A stretch of 64,000 nt of DNA. Origin: Clostridiaceae bacterium (lineage in GTDB: Bacteria > Bacillota > Clostridia > Clostridiales > Clostridiaceae). Made by a program: the position numbers and the translations under genes. The stretch is taken from the NCBI GenBank assembly GCA_902363375.1, contig CABIZX010000003.1, positions 188,097 through 252,096 of the forward strand. Reading direction: 5' to 3'. Shown here one piece after another: positions 26,799 to 36,187 of this stretch. Position 1 is the stretch's first letter. The number at the start of each line of letters is the position of its first letter. The notes below the pieces were generated by a model that saw only the letters and a list, made by a program, of their open reading frames with translations, ran no database searches and was not told where the DNA came from.

Positions 26799-28052
26799 AT
26801 GGGATTAAAAAAGAAAATAGCTATAATACTGACAGTTATGATGACCTTCTCCCTAGTGGGGTGCGAACAGATTTCTAGTAATAATGGCGGTAAACAGATT
26901 TCAACTAATAATATAGATAAGGAAGTTGTAGAGGGTAATAATAAATTTGCATTTAATATATTTAAGGAGCTTTCCAAAGAGGATAAGGAGAAAAATATGT
27001 TTATATCTCCATTGAGCATTTCTACAGCTCTTACTATGACTTATAATGGAGCAAAAGATAATACGAAGGAAGAAATGAGTAAGGTATTAGGCTATGAGAA
27101 AATGGATGATGATAAGATAAACAATAGTTATAAAACCCTTACTGGCTACTTAGAAAATGTAGATAAAAATATAAAATTAAATATAGGTAATTCTATATGG
27201 ATTAGAGAGGGAGAAGAGATAAATAAAGAATTTATAAACATTAATAAGAATATCTTTAGTGCAAAAGTGGATAACTTGGACTTCTCTAAGTCATCATCTG
27301 TGGATAAAATTAATAAGTGGATTGAGAAATCTACTAATAATATGATTAAGGACATGTTGAAAGAGCCTATTCCTAGCAATGTTATAATGTATTTAATTAA
27401 CGCTATATATTTTAAAGGCGATTGGCAGGAACCTTTTGATCCTAATAATACCATAAAAGAAGAGTTTACAAATTCAAAGAATGAAAAGTCACAAATAGAA
27501 TTTATGAAAAAGATAGCTTTTGATGGTAAAACCTTCTATGGAGAAAAGGATGATTTTAAAGTTATAAGAATGCCTTATGATAGTGGAAAGGTATCTATGT
27601 ATGCAATATTACCAAAGGAAGGCTTAAAGATAGATGGATTTGTAGAAGGTTTAGACTTAGATAAATGGAATGATATAAAAGCATCCATTGGAAAAGATAA
27701 GAAGGATGTGAATGTAAGTTTTCCTAAGTTTGAAATAGAATATGGTGCTAAGGAATTAAAGTATTCTTTAATAAATTTAGGAATGAAGGATGCCTTTAGT
27801 GAATCAGCTAATTTTAATGGTATAAGAGAAAATTTATGCATTAGTAATGTTCTACATCAAGCTAAGATAGAAGTGAATGAAAAAGGTAGTGAGGCAGCAG
27901 CAGCAACTATAGTTGGAATGAAGGAAACTGCAATGCCAATAATTGAAGATCCTAAGGAGTTTATAGCTAATAGACCTTTTGTATTTATTATAGAAGATGA
28001 GGAAAGTGGAACTATACTATTTATGGGGAAACTTGAAGATATAAATAATTAA
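26799..28052 (+). CDS. Serpin-family protease inhibitor, lipoprotein
   Basis: A 417-residue serpin with a lipoprotein signal peptide (KKKIAIILTVMMTFSLVGC), so it should be anchored on the outer face of the membrane. The serpin fold is clear: NMFISPLSISTALTMTYNGA, LINAIYFKGDWQEPFDP, and the shutter/C-terminal RPFVFIIEDEESGTILFMGKL. The reactive-loop hinge EKGSEAAAAT has small residues throughout, as in inhibitory serpins. Counting 17 residues from the hinge Glu puts P1-P1' at Thr-Ala in KETAMP, so the target would not be a trypsin-like protease. Its natural target is unknown; protection against host or own proteases is possible. Confidence 0.92.
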   Translation: MGLKKKIAIILTVMMTFSLVGCEQISSNNGGKQISTNNIDKEVVEGNNKFAFNIFKELSKEDKEKNMFISPLSISTALTMTYNGAKDNTKEEMSKVLGYEKMDDDKINNSYKTLTGYLENVDKNIKLNIGNSIWIREGEEINKEFININKNIFSAKVDNLDFSKSSSVDKINKWIEKSTNNMIKDMLKEPIPSNVIMYLINAIYFKGDWQEPFDPNNTIKEEFTNSKNEKSQIEFMKKIAFDGKTFYGEKDDFKVIRMPYDSGKVSMYAILPKEGLKIDGFVEGLDLDKWNDIKASIGKDKKDVNVSFPKFEIEYGAKELKYSLINLGMKDAFSESANFNGIRENLCISNVLHQAKIEVNEKGSEAAAATIVGMKETAMPIIEDPKEFIANRPFVFIIEDEESGTILFMGKLEDINN

Positions 28053-28067
28053 GTTAAATATATAAAT

Positions 28068-28150
28068 AAGCTTTCACAGAATATATTACTAATCTAATAG
28101 GTGCCTCCTTACTATTTATGAAGATTAGTAGATTTTGTGAAAGCTTTTTA
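28068..28150. terminator. Long imperfect hairpin, bidirectional terminator
   Basis: AAGCTTTCACA (28068-28078) pairs with TGTGAAAGCTT (28136-28146) and TACTAATCT (28087-28095) with AGATTAGTA (28122-28130). It lies between converging genes and resembles, at its ends, the GGCTTTCGC repeat family seen at 39-42 kb. Confidence 0.65.
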
Positions 28151-28163
28151 ATATGAGAATTTA

Positions 28164-29969
28164 TTAACTTTGTAATTTTTCATAAAAAATCATAGCTAAA
28201 AGTAAGAAGCAATAAGCAGATGGATGCTGACTTACTTCACTGCTAAAGGTATTAAAGATAACTCCAGCTTTATTTAGATATTCTTTATTAGATGTAAGTT
28301 TATATAGTTTTAGAAAGTTTAATGCTGCTACGGAGTTACCAGATGGAATGGCTCCATCATATATTTTCTTAGGTCTAGTTATTAGTTGCTCTCCATGAGT
28401 TCCATATAGGAAGAAACCACCTTCTTCGTTATCCCAAAAGAATTTAGTAAAATCAGAGGTTAAATCAATTGCCCTTCCTAAGAAGTTTTCGCTATTGGTA
28501 GTTTCATATAATTCAAGAAGTGCCCAAGTTAGAAAGGCATAATCGTCTACATATCCATATATTTTAGCTTCACCTTCACGGTATCTAGCTAGTAGCTTTC
28601 TATCCTCATTGAATAGATATTTATATATAAATTCCAAGGCTACTTTTGCAGCAAGGGTATAATCATTATTATGTAGAAGTCTTCCACCTAGAGCAAAGGC
28701 TGCAATGGTCAAACCATTCCAAGCTGTAAGAATTTTATTATCCTTATATGGGTGAATTCTCTTATCTCGATGATGGAACAATTTTTGTTTAGAGCTGTTT
28801 ATGAAGATAGTATCTTCAAGGGGTAAAGTTTTATCAATTAAATTAGGAATATTGAAGCCTTCAAAATTACCTTTTTCAGTAATGTTAAAGTAGGAAGCAA
28901 ATTTTTTACCATCTTCTATACCTAGCACTTCATAAATTTCATCTAAAGACCATACATAAAATTTCCCTTCCACACCCTCAGAGTCTGCATCTTCTGCAGA
29001 ATAAAACCCACCTTTTTCATCTTTCATGTCTCTTAAAAGATAGGTAAAGATTTCATTTGCGATAGTTTTATATTTTTCTTTTTTAGTAACTTCGTAGGCT
29101 TTTGAATATAGTATAGCTAACAAAGCGTTATCATATAGCATTTTTTCAAAATGTGGAACAAGCCAAACTCTATCTGTAGAATAACGACTAAATCCAAAGC
29201 CAATATGATCATATATTCCACCAGCATACATAGCATCTAAGGTGGTTTCTACCATACTTAGGGCCTCTTCATCATTATTAGTCTTATAATACTCTAAAAG
29301 GAACCATAGATTGTGGGGAGTAGGAAACTTAGGCTTATCTCCAAAGCCACCATATTTACTATCAAAGCTGCTCTTAAGAGTATAAAAAGCATCTTTTATA
29401 AATTCATCTTTCACATAAAGCTTACTTGAGTCATTAGCTCTAACTTCACCAAAGTCAGTCATATTGTGAAGAGCATTTACAATTTCATCAGCGGATTCTA
29501 GTATTTTATTTTTATTATTTTCCCAGGCATCAATTACATTGTTAAGAAGAGTGATTAAACCACTCATATATCTGGTATCTTCCTTTGGAAAATAGATTCC
29601 TGCATAGAAAGGCTTTTTATTTGGAAGGGTAAAAATAGTTAGAGGCCATCCTCCATGACCAGTTAGCAACTGGCAGGTATCCATGTATATTGTGTCTATA
29701 TCAGGTCGTTCTTCTCTATCAACTTTTATAGAAATAAAATTTTTATTGAGAATATTAGCTACTTCATTATCTTCAAAGCTTTCTCTTTCCATAACATGAC
29801 ACCAGTGACAAGTGGAGTAACCAATACTAAGAAATATTGGCTTATCTTCTTTCTCTGCCATTTCAAAAGCTTCATCACACCAAGGATACCAGTTTACAGG
29901 GTTATGAGCATGTTGAAGAAGGTAAGGGGATTTTTCATTAATTAATCTGTTACTAGTTTCATTTGACAT
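28164..29969 (-). CDS. YyaL-like thioredoxin-domain protein (DUF255)
   Basis: A 601-residue protein. The N-terminal 170 residues form the DUF255 thioredoxin-like domain: [24 protein letters not shown], then the active-site-like [14 protein letters not shown] and GGWPLTIF. The remainder is an (alpha/alpha)-barrel of the N-acylglucosamine-2-epimerase/mannose-isomerase type ([30 protein letters not shown]). This is the layout of B. subtilis YyaL and human SPATA20; it is somewhat shorter than YyaL. Enzymatic function is not established. AAGGAGAT precedes ATG on the minus strand. Confidence 0.9.
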   Translation of the reverse strand: MSNETSNRLINEKSPYLLQHAHNPVNWYPWCDEAFEMAEKEDKPIFLSIGYSTCHWCHVMERESFEDNEVANILNKNFISIKVDREERPDIDTIYMDTCQLLTGHGGWPLTIFTLPNKKPFYAGIYFPKEDTRYMSGLITLLNNVIDAWENNKNKILESADEIVNALHNMTDFGEVRANDSSKLYVKDEFIKDAFYTLKSSFDSKYGGFGDKPKFPTPHNLWFLLEYYKTNNDEEALSMVETTLDAMYAGGIYDHIGFGFSRYSTDRVWLVPHFEKMLYDNALLAILYSKAYEVTKKEKYKTIANEIFTYLLRDMKDEKGGFYSAEDADSEGVEGKFYVWSLDEIYEVLGIEDGKKFASYFNITEKGNFEGFNIPNLIDKTLPLEDTIFINSSKQKLFHHRDKRIHPYKDNKILTAWNGLTIAAFALGGRLLHNNDYTLAAKVALEFIYKYLFNEDRKLLARYREGEAKIYGYVDDYAFLTWALLELYETTNSENFLGRAIDLTSDFTKFFWDNEEGGFFLYGTHGEQLITRPKKIYDGAIPSGNSVAALNFLKLYKLTSNKEYLNKAGVIFNTFSSEVSQHPSAYCFLLLAMIFYEKLQS

Positions 29970-30184
29970 AATAAGAATCTCCTTTCATATAATTTTATTA
30001 TTACCCTAATATGAAAATATATAGATTATAAAATTCACCATATTCCATTTAAATAAAAATAAAAATATTAACAATATGAAATAAGTTATGGCATATTATT
30101 GAATAATTAACTGAAATATACGAATATAAAATATATAGGTATATATTTTATATAGATATATAGAGTTATTATGGGGGAATTATT

Positions 30185-30691
30185 ATGAATTTAATTTTTT
30201 TTGTTTCTTTATTATCAAATGAATTAAAGATAGAATATTATAAGGAGATTATTAGAAATGGACAGATAAGTGAAGAACTATGGATAAAGATATGTAATTA
30301 TTTAAAAGAAGGGTATAAAGCTATATATAATGTTGAAGAAGAGATAATAGAACTTCTAAAGAACCTTGAAGATGTTGAAAAATCTAGATTAATGATGTCA
30401 ATACAAGAAAGTGATATATATCTATTTAATAAAGTATGTACAAAATTACTTAGTTTTGAAGATATTATTAGTATAGATAAGAGTAGAGTAGAAAATGCTA
30501 TTTCTAAGTTAGATATGGATATTACATATAAAGCAATACAAGGGGCATCAACAAGAGTAATTGAATATATACAAAGTATATTTCCAGAGATTGATTTATT
30601 AGAAGAGCGCAGCAAATTGGGAAGTATTAAAATAGGGGAAATTATTCAGGCTCAAGATATACTTATAGAAGAAATAAATGATAATTATTAA
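30185..30691 (+). CDS. Orphan FliG-like protein (middle and C-terminal domain homologue)
   Basis: A 168-residue protein whose second half aligns by eye with the C-terminal part of flagellar motor switch protein FliG: LLSFEDIISIDKSRVENAIS corresponds to MFVFEDILKLDDRSIQLVLR, then KAIQGAS to ALKGAS, and LGSIKIGEIIQAQDILIEEI to MGPVRLKDVEEAQQKIINII. The preceding ELLKNLEDVEKSRLMMSIQESD resembles the FliG middle-to-C connector. It is half the usual length, lacks the N-terminal FliF-binding domain, and lies far from any flagellar gene. GGGGGAATT precedes the ATG. Function unknown. Confidence 0.7.
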   Translation: MNLIFFVSLLSNELKIEYYKEIIRNGQISEELWIKICNYLKEGYKAIYNVEEEIIELLKNLEDVEKSRLMMSIQESDIYLFNKVCTKLLSFEDIISIDKSRVENAISKLDMDITYKAIQGASTRVIEYIQSIFPEIDLLEERSKLGSIKIGEIIQAQDILIEEINDNY

Positions 30692-30853
30692 TGCTTTAAT
30701 TTTATAATAATAAAAAATGTACTATTGTAAATAAAGGGAGAGATTATAGAAAAATATTTCTTTATATGGTATTATATAGGTCAGTGTCAGATGAAAGGTT
30801 AAAGGTAAATTACTTTTAACTACTATTAAAAAAGAAATGGTGGAGGAACTTAA

Positions 30854-31246
30854 ATGTATGAAATGAAAGAGGAATTTAAAACGGGCATAGAAATTATTGA
30901 TAATGAACATAAAATGCTTTTTGAAATAGCAGATAAAATTTATATGTTATTAAAAAATGAATTTATTATTGATAAATATGATAGGATAGTAGATTTAATT
31001 GAAGAATTAAAAGGCTATGCGGCTTTACATTTCAAAGACGAAGAAGCTTATATGGAAAGTATAAACTATAAGAAAATGTTTACTCAAAAAATAGATCATG
31101 ATAATTTTATTAAAAAATTAAATGAAATAGATTTAAATGAATTAGATGCTAATCAAGAGGAGTATATTTTAGAGCTATTAGAATTTGTAAATACATGGTT
31201 AGTAACTCACATTCTTGAAAAGGACAAGTTGATTGCTCAAGGATAG
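30854..31246 (+). CDS. Bacteriohemerythrin with one altered iron ligand
   Basis: A 130-residue four-helix hemerythrin domain that normally binds O2 at a di-iron site. Ligands in order: His19 (DNEHK), His59 and Glu63 (HFKDEE), His82 (DHDNF), and His119/Asp124 (HILEKD). The family has a second His four residues before His82; here it is Gln78 (CAA where CAT/CAC would be His). The iron centre may therefore be unusual, or the protein may have a different role such as NO or iron sensing. TGGAGGAAC precedes the start. It sits 160 bases after the FliG-like gene. Confidence 0.88.
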   Translation: MYEMKEEFKTGIEIIDNEHKMLFEIADKIYMLLKNEFIIDKYDRIVDLIEELKGYAALHFKDEEAYMESINYKKMFTQKIDHDNFIKKLNEIDLNELDANQEEYILELLEFVNTWLVTHILEKDKLIAQG

Positions 31247-31348
31247 GCTAATACAAAGAATTATTTAAGGATAATTAAATATTAAACTATAAATTGGAAG
31301 TGGTAGCTCTTATGAGCAAGCCCAATAAGGAAATTTTTTATGTAAGGT

Positions 31349-31386
31349 ACGGTGTAACTCCGAAAATAGGGGTTGCACCGTTTCTT
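31349..31386 (+). terminator. Terminator between hemerythrin and tetR
   Basis: ACGGTGTAACTCC (31349-31361) pairs with GGGGTTGCACCGT (31369-31381), two G-U pairs, then TTCTTT. A small GCTC-TTAT-GAGC hairpin lies about 40 bases upstream. Confidence 0.8.
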
Positions 31387-31408
31387 TAGGTTAATTAGAA
31401 AGTAAATA

Positions 31409-31456
31409 TTGACAAACTAATGTCATTAGTTCACAATTAAACTAATGACATTAGTT
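31409..31456 (+). promoter_or_regulatory. TetR-controlled promoter with twin operators
   Basis: TTGACA (31409-31414), a 17-base spacer and CACAAT (31432-31437) form the promoter. The spacer is exactly the palindrome AACTAATGTCATTAGTT (31415-31431), and AACTAATGACATTAGTT (31440-31456) repeats it over the expected transcription start. Both halves would be covered by a bound TetR dimer, blocking polymerase. Confidence 0.88.
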
Positions 31457-31471
31457 TTGGGAGGCGTGCTT

Positions 31472-32050
31472 ATGGGAAAAGGAATAACTGCAGATATCGT
31501 TGTTCAAGCTGCAATACAAGTTATAGAAAGAAATGGGCTTTCAAATTTTTCTATGCGGGAATTAGCTGATCAATTAGAAATAAAAACAGCTTCGCTTTAT
31601 AATCATGTAATAAGTATGGAAAAGCTTTATACACAAGTAGGATTATATGCAATTAGAGAACTAAAAGAGGAAGAACTTTTAGCGATAGAGGGGAAAAACG
31701 GTGACGACGCAATAAGAGCTTTGGCGAAAGCTTATTATTTTTTTGGCAAGAACCATCCAGAATTATACAAGGTTATAATGATATTACATATTAAAGAAGA
31801 TAAAATTCTGGAAGAAGCTTTTTCTCAGATAATAGAACCCCTTATACAGGTTTTATCAGATTATCCGTTGAATGAAACAGAGATGATTCAATGGCAGCGT
31901 GTATTAAGGAGTATTATGCATGGTTTTATAGCTCAGGAGGAGGCAGGATTTTTCGGATTACAATTTAATGGGGCAGATAAAACTTATGAAACTGCTATTC
32001 AATGTTATATTGACGGATTGCATACTGCGTTGAAAGAAGGCGAAAGGTAA
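31472..32050 (+). CDS. TetR/AcrR family transcriptional repressor
   Basis: A 192-residue regulator with an N-terminal helix-turn-helix (ADIVVQAAIQVIERNGLSNFSMRELADQLEIKTASLYNHV) and a C-terminal ligand domain of the TetR type (VLRSIMHGFIAQEEAGFF). ATG 31472 follows GGGAGG; an upstream TTG lies inside the operator region. Its own promoter carries two copies of a 17-bp palindrome, so autoregulation is almost certain. It is joined to the MATE gene with one base between stop and start and should derepress it when a drug binds. Codon use (more G/C third bases) differs from neighbours. Confidence 0.92.
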   Translation: MGKGITADIVVQAAIQVIERNGLSNFSMRELADQLEIKTASLYNHVISMEKLYTQVGLYAIRELKEEELLAIEGKNGDDAIRALAKAYYFFGKNHPELYKVIMILHIKEDKILEEAFSQIIEPLIQVLSDYPLNETEMIQWQRVLRSIMHGFIAQEEAGFFGLQFNGADKTYETAIQCYIDGLHTALKEGER

Positions 32051-32051
32051 A

Positions 32052-33425
32052 ATGAACGAACAAAATGATTTTTCACAGGGAAGTGTTTCACGTCATATCT
32101 TATCTCTGGCGGTTCCAATGACATTGGCACAGCTAGTGCAAATGGTCTATAATCTGGTGGATCGTATCTATATTGGACATCTTCCAGGAACCTCTTCAGT
32201 AGCTTTGACTGGATTAGGGCTTACATTTCCCATTATAACTATCATTATGGCATTTACAAGTTTATTCAGTACAGGCGGTGTACCACTGTTTTCTATTGCA
32301 AGAGGGAAGCAAGATGCAGAACAGGAAAATAAGTATATGGAAAATACATTTCTTATGCTCTGCTTTAGTGCAATCATCCTTATGATTATTTCCTACTTGT
32401 TTATGAAGCCAATTTTATATTTATTTGGTGCAAGTGGTGACAGTTATACTTATGCGGCACAGTATTTGAGAATCTATCTGATAGGTACACCTTTTGTAGT
32501 ATTGTCTTCTGGAATGAATGGTTTTATCAATGCACAAGGATTTGGAAAAACAGGAATGGTAACGATCCTCATTGGAGCAATTGCCAATATTATTTTGGAC
32601 CCTATTTTTATATTTGCTTTCCACATGGGAATCGCTGGGGCTGCAATCGCAACAGTTATCTCCCAGGTGCTTTCTGCCGTATGGATTTTAAGTTTTTTAA
32701 CAGGACCAAGAACACTTCACAAACTTCGCATAAAAAAAGCTAGATTAGATGCAAAATCTATAAAGGAAATCATACATCTGGGATTTGCAGGGTTCACTAT
32801 GCAGGCATCTAGCGGAGTGGTTCAAATTGCTGCAAATAAGACTTTGGGAATTTATGGAGGCGACATTTATGTTGGGATTATGACAGTGCTTAATTCCGTT
32901 AGAGATTTGATTTCACTTCCTATGATGGGTATTAATAATGCTGCTCAGCCTGTAATCGGATATAATTTAGGGGCTAAAGAATTTAGTAGAATAAAGCAGG
33001 TTATTCGATTTATTACACCTATCAGTGTTATTTATATGGTTGTTGCATGGCTGCTCGTATTCCTGTTCCCAGAGCCGATTATGAAGGTATTTAATTCAGA
33101 TTCCGTATTGCTCGCAAAGGGAGCCCCTGCAATGCATCTTTTCTTCTTTGGATTTTTCATGATGGCTTTCCACATGGTTGGACAATGCGTTTTTGTTGGC
33201 CTGGGTAAATCTAAGCAAGCTATTGGATTTTCACTGTTAAGAAAAATTATTATTGTTGTTCCTCTCACATTGATACTTCCACATATAGGTGGATTAGGCG
33301 TAAAAGGGGTATTTATAGCAGAACCTATTTCTAATTTTGTATCAGGTATTTTATGTTACGCTACGATGATGTGGACAGTGAGAAAGATGATTTCTCAGCA
33401 GAATGTAAAAAGTGAAAAGTTATAG
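32052..33425 (+). CDS. MATE efflux transporter, MepA-like
   Basis: A 457-residue, twelve-helix MATE pump of the MepA branch: SVSRHILSLAVPMTLAQLVQMVYNLVDRIYIGHLPG, SGMNGFINAQGFGKTGM, and MMGINNAAQPVIGYNLGAKEF. It starts one base after the tetR stop, so both are one operon under the twin-operator promoter. Base composition is visibly less AT-rich than the surroundings, with codons such as CTG, CGT and GCC that are rare in neighbours, suggesting acquisition from another Firmicute. Likely exports cationic drugs or dyes. Confidence 0.92.
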   Translation: MNEQNDFSQGSVSRHILSLAVPMTLAQLVQMVYNLVDRIYIGHLPGTSSVALTGLGLTFPIITIIMAFTSLFSTGGVPLFSIARGKQDAEQENKYMENTFLMLCFSAIILMIISYLFMKPILYLFGASGDSYTYAAQYLRIYLIGTPFVVLSSGMNGFINAQGFGKTGMVTILIGAIANIILDPIFIFAFHMGIAGAAIATVISQVLSAVWILSFLTGPRTLHKLRIKKARLDAKSIKEIIHLGFAGFTMQASSGVVQIAANKTLGIYGGDIYVGIMTVLNSVRDLISLPMMGINNAAQPVIGYNLGAKEFSRIKQVIRFITPISVIYMVVAWLLVFLFPEPIMKVFNSDSVLLAKGAPAMHLFFFGFFMMAFHMVGQCVFVGLGKSKQAIGFSLLRKIIIVVPLTLILPHIGGLGVKGVFIAEPISNFVSGILCYATMMWTVRKMISQQNVKSEKL

Positions 33426-33497
33426 ATGATGTTATGATATAGTCTACCACTTACATTTTTCAATATTTTCATGGGAAACTACTTAAAATTTAAAAAT

Positions 33498-33537
33498 AAG
33501 AACTAGTTAATAGCTAAGTATTTAACTAGTTCTTTAA
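33498..33537. terminator. Bidirectional terminator between MATE and hcp
   Basis: Perfect 13-bp stem AAGAACTAGTTAA (33498-33510) with 33522-33534, 11-base loop. Confidence 0.7.
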
Positions 33538-33559
33538 GTGATATTTTAAATTACAAATA

Positions 33560-35215
33560 TTAAATTCCTTGTTGAAGGCAAGTTTTTAAGTCGTCCTCTG
33601 GTGTGCTTATAGGTCTTATTTGGAATGTATCTACAAGATATTGTAATACATTTGGACTTATAAAGGCAGGAAGAGAAGGTCCTAGGAATATGCCTTTAAT
33701 GCCTAGTGATAATAGAGCTAGTAGGTCTGCCACTGCCTTTTGTTCATACCAAGATAGTACGATGGATAAAGGTAATGCATTCACATCTGTTTCGAAGGCA
33801 TCTGCTAAAGCAGTTGCAATTCTCACTGCTGAGTAAGCATCGTTACATTGACCTACATCAAGAAGCCTTGGAAGTCCAGCTACTTCACCAAAATCAAGTT
33901 TATTGAATCTATATTTTCCACAAGCCAGTGTAAGGATTATACAATCTCTTGGTACCATCTTTGCAAAGTCTGTATAATAGTTTCTTCCAGGCCTTGCACC
34001 GTCACAACCACCTATTAAGAAGAAGTGACGTATATCACCATTTTTAACGGCGTCTACAATTGTACCTGCATTACTCAAGGTAGCCTTATGTCCAAAGCCT
34101 ACAAGTATCTCCTTAGGATCTTCGGAAGCAGTAAAGCCACCTAGTTCTAAGGCTTTATTAATAATTTCAGAGAAGTCTTTTGTTCCATCTTCTTTAACAG
34201 GAATATGTTTAACTCCATCCCAACCAACTACGCTAGTTGAAAAAATTCTATCTTTATAGGTTTCTCTAGGTCTCATTAGACAGTTGGTAGTCATAAGGAT
34301 ACATCCAGGTATATTGTCAAATTCAGTTTGCTGATTTTGCCAAGCACTACCATAGTTTCCTACAAGATGAGGATATTTTTTTAGTTCAGGATAACCATGG
34401 GCAGGTAACATTTCACCATGGGTATATATATTTATTCCAGTACCTTCTGTTTGTTTTAAAAGCATTTCTAAGTCTTTTAAGTCATGTCCAGATACAATTA
34501 TAAAAGGTCCCTTTTCTACTTTAACATTAACTGAGTGAGGAGATGGATTTTTATAAGTTTCTGTATTAGCTTCATCAAGTTTTTTCATAACCGCCACACT
34601 CATATCACCAGTTCTCATAGTCATTCTAATTAATTCTTCTACAGATAGATTATCATTAGTTGTACACTCTAAGCCTATAAAGTAGAAGTTGTCAACTTGG
34701 TCATCATGATAATCTAAAAATCTAGCTTGGTGTCCATAAGCACTTATGCCCTTTAATCCGTAAATGATAGTTTGTCTGAGAGAACGGACATCAGCATCTA
34801 AATCTTGGTCAAACATAATACCTGCTCTAACGGAATCTTTAAGCATCTCATCTTTAGTTTTACTTAAGTTGTAAGTAGCTTGCTCAGGATATTCCTTATC
34901 AGTAGAGGCTTTACTTCTTAATTCTTCTTTTATCTTTTGAGATTCCTTAAGTAGCTTCACATGAACTTCAGCATCAAAATTTACGTTAGTTAAGGTAGTA
35001 AATAAAGAATTTTCTACGAAAGCCACTATAGATTTATCTATAGTCTCACCTTTATCTATCAAATCTTTAGCATAACAGCTAATTCCTTTTAACTGATATA
35101 TTAATAGATCTTGTAGGTTTGCGATTTCAGGGGTTTTTCCGCATACACCCATTTTAGTGCAACCTTTCCCCCCTACAGTTTGTTCACATTGGTAACAAAA
35201 CATAGGATAATCCAT
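33560..35215 (-). CDS. hcp: Hybrid cluster protein / hydroxylamine reductase
   Basis: A 551-residue Hcp. The N-terminal cysteines C7, C10, C19 and C25 (CX2CX8CX5C) bind the cubane cluster of the class found in anaerobes, and the hybrid Fe-S-O cluster ligands appear later in GLECTTND, ILMTTNCLMRP and GGCDGARPGR. Hcp reduces hydroxylamine or NO in nitrosative-stress defence. TAGGAGGA on the minus strand precedes the ATG. The gene stands alone and diverges from nth; a long inverted repeat lies in the shared upstream region. Confidence 0.95.
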   Translation of the reverse strand: MDYPMFCYQCEQTVGGKGCTKMGVCGKTPEIANLQDLLIYQLKGISCYAKDLIDKGETIDKSIVAFVENSLFTTLTNVNFDAEVHVKLLKESQKIKEELRSKASTDKEYPEQATYNLSKTKDEMLKDSVRAGIMFDQDLDADVRSLRQTIIYGLKGISAYGHQARFLDYHDDQVDNFYFIGLECTTNDNLSVEELIRMTMRTGDMSVAVMKKLDEANTETYKNPSPHSVNVKVEKGPFIIVSGHDLKDLEMLLKQTEGTGINIYTHGEMLPAHGYPELKKYPHLVGNYGSAWQNQQTEFDNIPGCILMTTNCLMRPRETYKDRIFSTSVVGWDGVKHIPVKEDGTKDFSEIINKALELGGFTASEDPKEILVGFGHKATLSNAGTIVDAVKNGDIRHFFLIGGCDGARPGRNYYTDFAKMVPRDCIILTLACGKYRFNKLDFGEVAGLPRLLDVGQCNDAYSAVRIATALADAFETDVNALPLSIVLSWYEQKAVADLLALLSLGIKGIFLGPSLPAFISPNVLQYLVDTFQIRPISTPEDDLKTCLQQGI

Positions 35216-35291
35216 TTGATATTCCTCCTAAATAAATAGTATTTCCGATATTATATGTTTAAATAAGAAAATTATTCTTTATGAAACTAAG

Positions 35292-35359
35292 CCTAGTTAG
35301 TCTTTATTTAATTAATTAAAATATTTAAAATCTGTTATAATAGAAGTGAACTAACTAGG
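35292..35359. promoter_or_regulatory. Inverted repeat in the hcp-nth divergent region
   Basis: CCTAGTTAGT (35292-35301) and ACTAACTAGG (35350-35359) are perfect inverted copies 48 bases apart; TATAAT at 35336-35341 may be the nth -10. Could be a looping operator or two half sites. Weak support. Confidence 0.35.
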
Positions 35360-35459
35360 AATACTACAATAGTTAAGATATATTTTAAATATAAAGATAT
35401 AAGAAATTTAATTAGCGTCTAGAAGTACTACAATCATTGAATTTAGTTGAGGTGATTTT

Positions 35460-36104
35460 ATGAATAAAGAAAAACGAAAGAAGATTTTAGAAATATTAGA
35501 AGAGACCTATAGAGGAGCTTCTTGTGGTTTAGACTTCAATAGTCCCTTTGAACTTTTAATTTCAACTATCCTTTCTGCTCAGTGTACAGATGAGAGGGTC
35601 AATAAGGTTACAAAGGAATTGTATAAGGAATATAATACTCCAGAGGCGATATTAACTTTAAGTGAAGAAGAATTAGGTAAAAAAATTCATAGCTGTGGTT
35701 TTTATAAAAATAAAAGCAAAAATATATTAGGAGCATGTAAAGCCATTGTAGAAAAACATAACGGACAGGTACCAGAAACTATGGAGGAGCTTGTAGCCCT
35801 TCCGGGTGTAGGAAGAAAAACTGCCAATGTAGTTTTATCTAATGCCTTTGGGGTGCCAGCAATAGCAGTGGATACTCATGTGTTTAGAATATCCAATAGA
35901 ACAGGTTTTGCCCCAGGAGATAATGTAGAAATCGTTGAAGAAAAGCTTATGAAATATATACCTAAAAGTATGTGGAGTGATGCGCATCACTATATAATTT
36001 GGCATGGAAGAAAGATATGTGATGCTAGAAAGCCAAAGTGCCATGAATGCCCTATAGCACCTTATTGTGATTATTTAAATAAGCCATCTTCAAAAAATAA
36101 ATAA
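35460..36104 (+). CDS. nth: Endonuclease III
   Basis: A 214-residue DNA glycosylase/AP lyase of base-excision repair. The helix-hairpin-helix LPGVGRKTANVVL carries the catalytic Lys, followed by VDTHVFRISNRTG with the catalytic Asp, and the [4Fe-4S] cluster ligands are C-X6-C-X2-C-X5-C at the end (CDARKPKCHECPIAPYC). Length is typical. The GAGGTGATT ribosome site precedes ATG 35460. It removes oxidised pyrimidines from DNA. Confidence 0.95.
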   Translation: MNKEKRKKILEILEETYRGASCGLDFNSPFELLISTILSAQCTDERVNKVTKELYKEYNTPEAILTLSEEELGKKIHSCGFYKNKSKNILGACKAIVEKHNGQVPETMEELVALPGVGRKTANVVLSNAFGVPAIAVDTHVFRISNRTGFAPGDNVEIVEEKLMKYIPKSMWSDAHHYIIWHGRKICDARKPKCHECPIAPYCDYLNKPSSKNK

Positions 36105-36187
36105 GTCATAATCTCCTATCTTTGGCTTATTATTTATTTTTAGATGCCTAAAAGCAAATAGATTATTTTAAATGGGAGGATTTAATT

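Noticed and set aside
31300..31348. Riboswitch before the TetR-MATE operon
   Set aside because: The structured stretch lies upstream of the TTGACA promoter and before a terminator, so it belongs to the hemerythrin transcript end.
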